From JAABQG01 sp963726365 (GTDB lineage Bacteria > Pseudomonadota > Gammaproteobacteria > Burkholderiales > Burkholderiaceae_C), in contig CAVSCI010000013.1 of NCBI GenBank assembly GCA_963726365.1, positions 62,001 through 126,000 on the forward strand: 64,000 bases of DNA, given 5' to 3'. Position numbers and translations under genes: made by a program. Below, in pieces: positions 61,208-64,000 of the stretch. How positions within the stretch are numbered: position 1 is the stretch's first letter; each line of letters opens with the position of its first letter. The notes under the pieces were generated by a model. The model did no database searches, was not told the DNA's origin, and was given only the letters and a program-made list of their open reading frames with translations.

Positions 61208-63793
61208 TCAGGCCGCGACAGTCCGGGCCGAGCCTCGTAGGTCTCGATCTGGTCGAAGTTCAGGTACTTGTAGATCTTGTCGCTGTTGGCCGACAGCACG
61301 CCCATGTCGGCCATGTACTCGGCCTTGGTGGGGATGCGCCCCAGCTTGGAGCAGATGGCGGCGAGTTCGGCGCTGCCCAGGTACACGTTGCTGTTCTTGC
61401 CCAGGCGGTTGGGGAAGTTGCGCGTGGAGGTGGAGAACACCGTGGCGCCCTCCTTCACCTGCGCCTGGTTGCCCATGCACAGGCTGCAGCCCGGCATTTC
61501 CATGCGCGCACCGGCGGAGCCCAGCACGCCGTAGTGGCCTTCGTCGCTCAGCTGCTTGGCGTCCATCTTGGTCGGCGGCGCCATCCACAGCTTGACCGGG
61601 ATGTCGCGCTTGTTTTCCAGCAGCTTGGAGGCGGCGCGGAAGTGGCCGATGTTGGTCATGCAGGACCCGATGAACACTTCATCGATCTTGGCGCCGGCCA
61701 CGTCCGACAGCGTCTTGACGTCGTCCGGGTCGTTCGGGCAGGCCACGATCGGCTCATGGATGTCGGCCAGGTCGATCTCGATGACGGCCGCGTACTCGGC
61801 GTCGGCGTCGGCCTTGAGCAACTGCGGATCGGCCAGCCAGGCTTCCATCGCCTTGATGCGACGGTTGATGGTGCGCACGTCGGAGTAACCTTCGGCGATC
61901 ATCCACTTCAGCATCGTGATGTTGCTGTTGATGTACTCGATGATCGGCTCCTTGTTCAGGTGCACGGTGCAACCGCCGGCGCTGCGCTCGGCCGAGGCGT
62001 CGCTGAGCTCGAACGCCTGTTCCACCTTCAGATCCGGCAGGCCTTCAATTTCCAGGATGCGGCCCGAGAAGATGTTCTTCTTGCCCTGCTTGGCCACCGT
62101 CAGCAAACCGGCCTTGATGGCGTACAGCGGAATCGCGTTGACCAGGTCGCGCAGGGTGATGCCGGGCTGCATGGTGCCCTTGAAACGCACCAGCACGCTC
62201 TCGGGCATGTCCAGCGGCATCACGCCGGTGGCGGCGCCGAAAGCCACCAGGCCGGAGCCTGCGGGGAAGCTGATGCCGATCGGGAAACGGGTGTGGCTGT
62301 CGCCGCCGGTGCCCACGGTGTCGGGCAGCAACATGCGGTTGAGCCAGCTGTGGATGATGCCGTCGCCGGGACGCAGCGGAATGCCGCCGCGCGTGCTCAT
62401 GAACTCGGGCAGTTCGTGGTGCATCTTCACGTCCACCGGCTTGGGATAGGCGGCGGTGTGGCAGAACGACTGCATCACCAGGTCGGCGCTGAAGCCCAGG
62501 CAGGCCAGGTCTTTCAGCTCGTCGCGGGTCATCGGGCCGGTGGTGTCCTGCGAGCCCACGGACGTCATCTTCGGCTCGCAATAGGTGCCCGGCAGCACGC
62601 CCTTGCCTTCGGGCAGACCGCAGGCGCGGCCGACCATCTTCTGCGCCAGGGTGAAGCCCTTGCCATGGCTCTTCGGGACAGCGGGCAGGCGGAACAGGGT
62701 GCTCACCGGCAGGCCCAGCGCCTCGCGCGCCTTGGCCGTCAGGCCGCGGCCGATGATCAGCGGAATGCGGCCGCCGGCGCGCACTTCGTCAAACAGCACT
62801 TCGCTCTTGACCTTGAACTCGGCAATCACCTTGCCATCCTTGAGGGCCTTGCCTTCATAGGGACGCAGTTCGATCACGTCGCCCATGTCCATCTGGCTCA
62901 CGTCGAGCTCGATCGGCAGCGCGCCGGAATCTTCCATGGTGTTGTAGAAGATCGGGGCGATCTTGCCGCCCAGGCACACGCCGCCAAAGCGCTTGTTCGG
63001 CACGAAGGGGATGTCCTCGCCGGTGAACCACAGCACCGAGTTGGTCGCGGACTTGCGCGATGAACCCGTGCCCACCACGTCGCCCACATAGGCCACGAGG
63101 TTGCCCTTGGCCTTGCAGGTCGTCGATGAACTTGACCGGGCCGCGCTTGCCGTCTTCTTCGGGCACCACGCCCGGTCGGGCGTTCTTGTGCATGGCCAGG
63201 GCGTGCAGCGGAATGTCGGGGCGGCTGAAGGCATCGGGCGCCGGCGAAAGGTCGTCGGTATTGATCTCGCCGGCCACCTTGAACACCGTCAGCTTGATGC
63301 TTTGCGGCACTTCCGGGCGCGAGGTGAACCATTCGGCGTCGGCCCAGCTCTGCAGCACGGCCTTGGCGTGGGCGTTGCCCTTGTCGGCCTTTTCCTTGAC
63401 GTCATGGAACTGGTCGAACATCAGCAGGGTTTTCTTGAGCCCGTTCGCCGCCACGCCGGCCACCGCAGCGTCGTCGAGCAAATCCACCAGCGGGCTGATG
63501 TTGTAGCCACCCAGCATGGTGCCCAGCAGTTCCGTGGCTTTTTCGCGGCTGATCAGCGGGCACTTCTCGGTGCCGTGGGCCACGGCAGCCAGGTAGCTGG
63601 CCTTGACCTTGGCGGCATCGTCCACGCCGGCCGGCACGCGATGGGTGATCAGGTCCACCAGCGTGGCCTCCTCACCGGCGGGCGGGTTTTTCAGAAGTTC
63701 GACCAGTTCGCCGGTCTGCTTCGCCGACAGCGGCAGCGGCGGGATGCCGAGCGCCGCGCGCTCGGCGACATGGTCACGGTAGGCTTTCAACAT
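61208..63793 (-). CDS. acnB: aconitate hydratase B / 2-methylisocitrate dehydratase, two frameshifts
   Basis: About 861 residues. MLKAYRDHVAERAALGIPPL, then the AcnB HEAT-like domain, INTDDLSPAPDAFSRPDIPL, VGDVVGTGSSRKSATNSVLW, GDSHTRFPIGISFPAGSGLV, and the cluster Cys in DEVFIGSCMTNIGHF and GCSLCMGNQAQV. Isomerises citrate/isocitrate in the TCA cycle. A G inserted near 63117 splits the N- and C-terminal parts. A second indel near 61230 makes the frame read on through the terminator; restored, the protein ends ARTVAA at 61208. GGAG ribosome site. Confidence 0.93.
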
Positions 63794-63847
63794 GGGTTCT
63801 TCTCCAAAAGTCACATCAATTCAGAAAATATGACAAAAATGGGGCCT

Positions 63848-63882
63848 TGGCCAGCGCCAAATGGTCATATTTCGCTATCAAA
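63848..63882 (-). repeat. dispersed repeat, copy G
   Basis: On minus: TTTGATAGCGAAATATGACC then ATTTGGCGCTGGCC. Ends directly after the stop codon of the partial gene, between it and acnB. Confidence 0.65.
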
Positions 63883-64000
63883 TCAGCATTTTGCTTTTCC
63901 GCAATTCGCGGGGGTCGACATGTCAAGCAAGCTTGGTGCCGGGTTCTTCTTGAGGGCTTCGGCCACGGCCACCTGGGCCGGGGTCGAACACTCGTCCGCC
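63883..64000 (-). CDS. hypothetical protein, 3' end only
   Basis: The last 38 codons of a minus-strand frame, ending LLDMSTPANCGKAKC, with three cysteines (one further upstream in DECSTPAQVAVAEALK). The start lies outside the window. I do not recognise the family. Codon use and GC match the neighbours. Confidence 0.5.
   Translation of the reverse strand, partial: ADECSTPAQVAVAEALKKNPAPSLLDMSTPANCGKAKC

Noticed and set aside
61171..63063. 630-codon plus frame across acnB
   Set aside because: Antisense to aconitase B; same codon-bias effect.

Overview
The window reads as chromosome of a betaproteobacterium, most likely Burkholderiales and probably Comamonadaceae. The evidence is a tmRNA whose tag peptide reads ANDERFALAA, an aroA-cmk fusion inside a pheA-tyrA-aroA/cmk-rpsA-ihfB-lapA-lapB run, many TRAP transporters, high GC, and a dispersed intergenic repeat with an AATGACGCTGGG-like core that I recall from that family. 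Assignment below family level is not possible from what I can see. Many genes carry one single-base indel. Two stretches (1-5756 and about 30.9-34.0 kb) carry one roughly every 50-100 bases. This looks like an unpolished long-read assembly rather than real pseudogenes, and I describe such genes by what they encode once the indels are read through.

Layout. 1-5.76 kb: indel-ridden branched-chain amino acid/amide ABC transporter (substrate-binding protein on minus, LivG-LivF-LivH-LivM on plus) with an aldo/keto reductase and a TIGR04076-type protein. 5.9-8.5 kb (minus): tmRNA, gph, ubiG, ompA. 8.7-19.5 kb (plus): gyrA, pheA, tyrA, aroA-cmk, rpsA, ihfB, lapA, lapB, the housekeeping core; serC, often found between gyrA and pheA, is missing there. 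19.6-21.0 kb: an HhH (ComEA-like) secreted protein with a Lys/Ala tail, and a DinB-like protein. 21.0-29.2 kb: a probable 5-oxoproline/hydantoin utilisation cluster (OplAH-type oxoprolinase, MarR-like regulator, TRAP transporter, Asp/Glu-racemase family enzyme), then crcB and rdgC. 30.9-34.0 kb: two damaged secreted-protein genes.

34.3-48.1 kb is the most interesting part, a tungsten/molybdenum region. A minus-strand operon encodes a four-cluster ferredoxin, a tungsten-type aldehyde:ferredoxin oxidoreductase, an FAD/NAD(P) oxidoreductase and a MoaD-like protein. It is flanked by a second FAD oxidoreductase on one side and a divergent GAF-Fis regulator on the other. The regulator is followed by a ModABC transporter, a second molybdate-type binding lipoprotein, a TupABC tungstate transporter and a ModE-like regulator with its own oxyanion-binding domain. 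Enzyme, electron partners, cofactor gene, metal uptake and two regulators thus lie within 14 kb.

48.1-64 kb: an EgtB/SenA-like enzyme; a TakP-type TRAP transporter with its binding protein convergent to the membrane genes; dxs-ispA-xseB (isoprenoid precursors); a Rieske oxygenase behind a CsoR-like G/C-tract palindrome; a DMT exporter; a rhodanese (sseA); trhP; acnB; and the 3' end of a small unknown gene. Eight copies of the dispersed repeat sit at gene boundaries from 11 to 64 kb, and some supply coding sequence.
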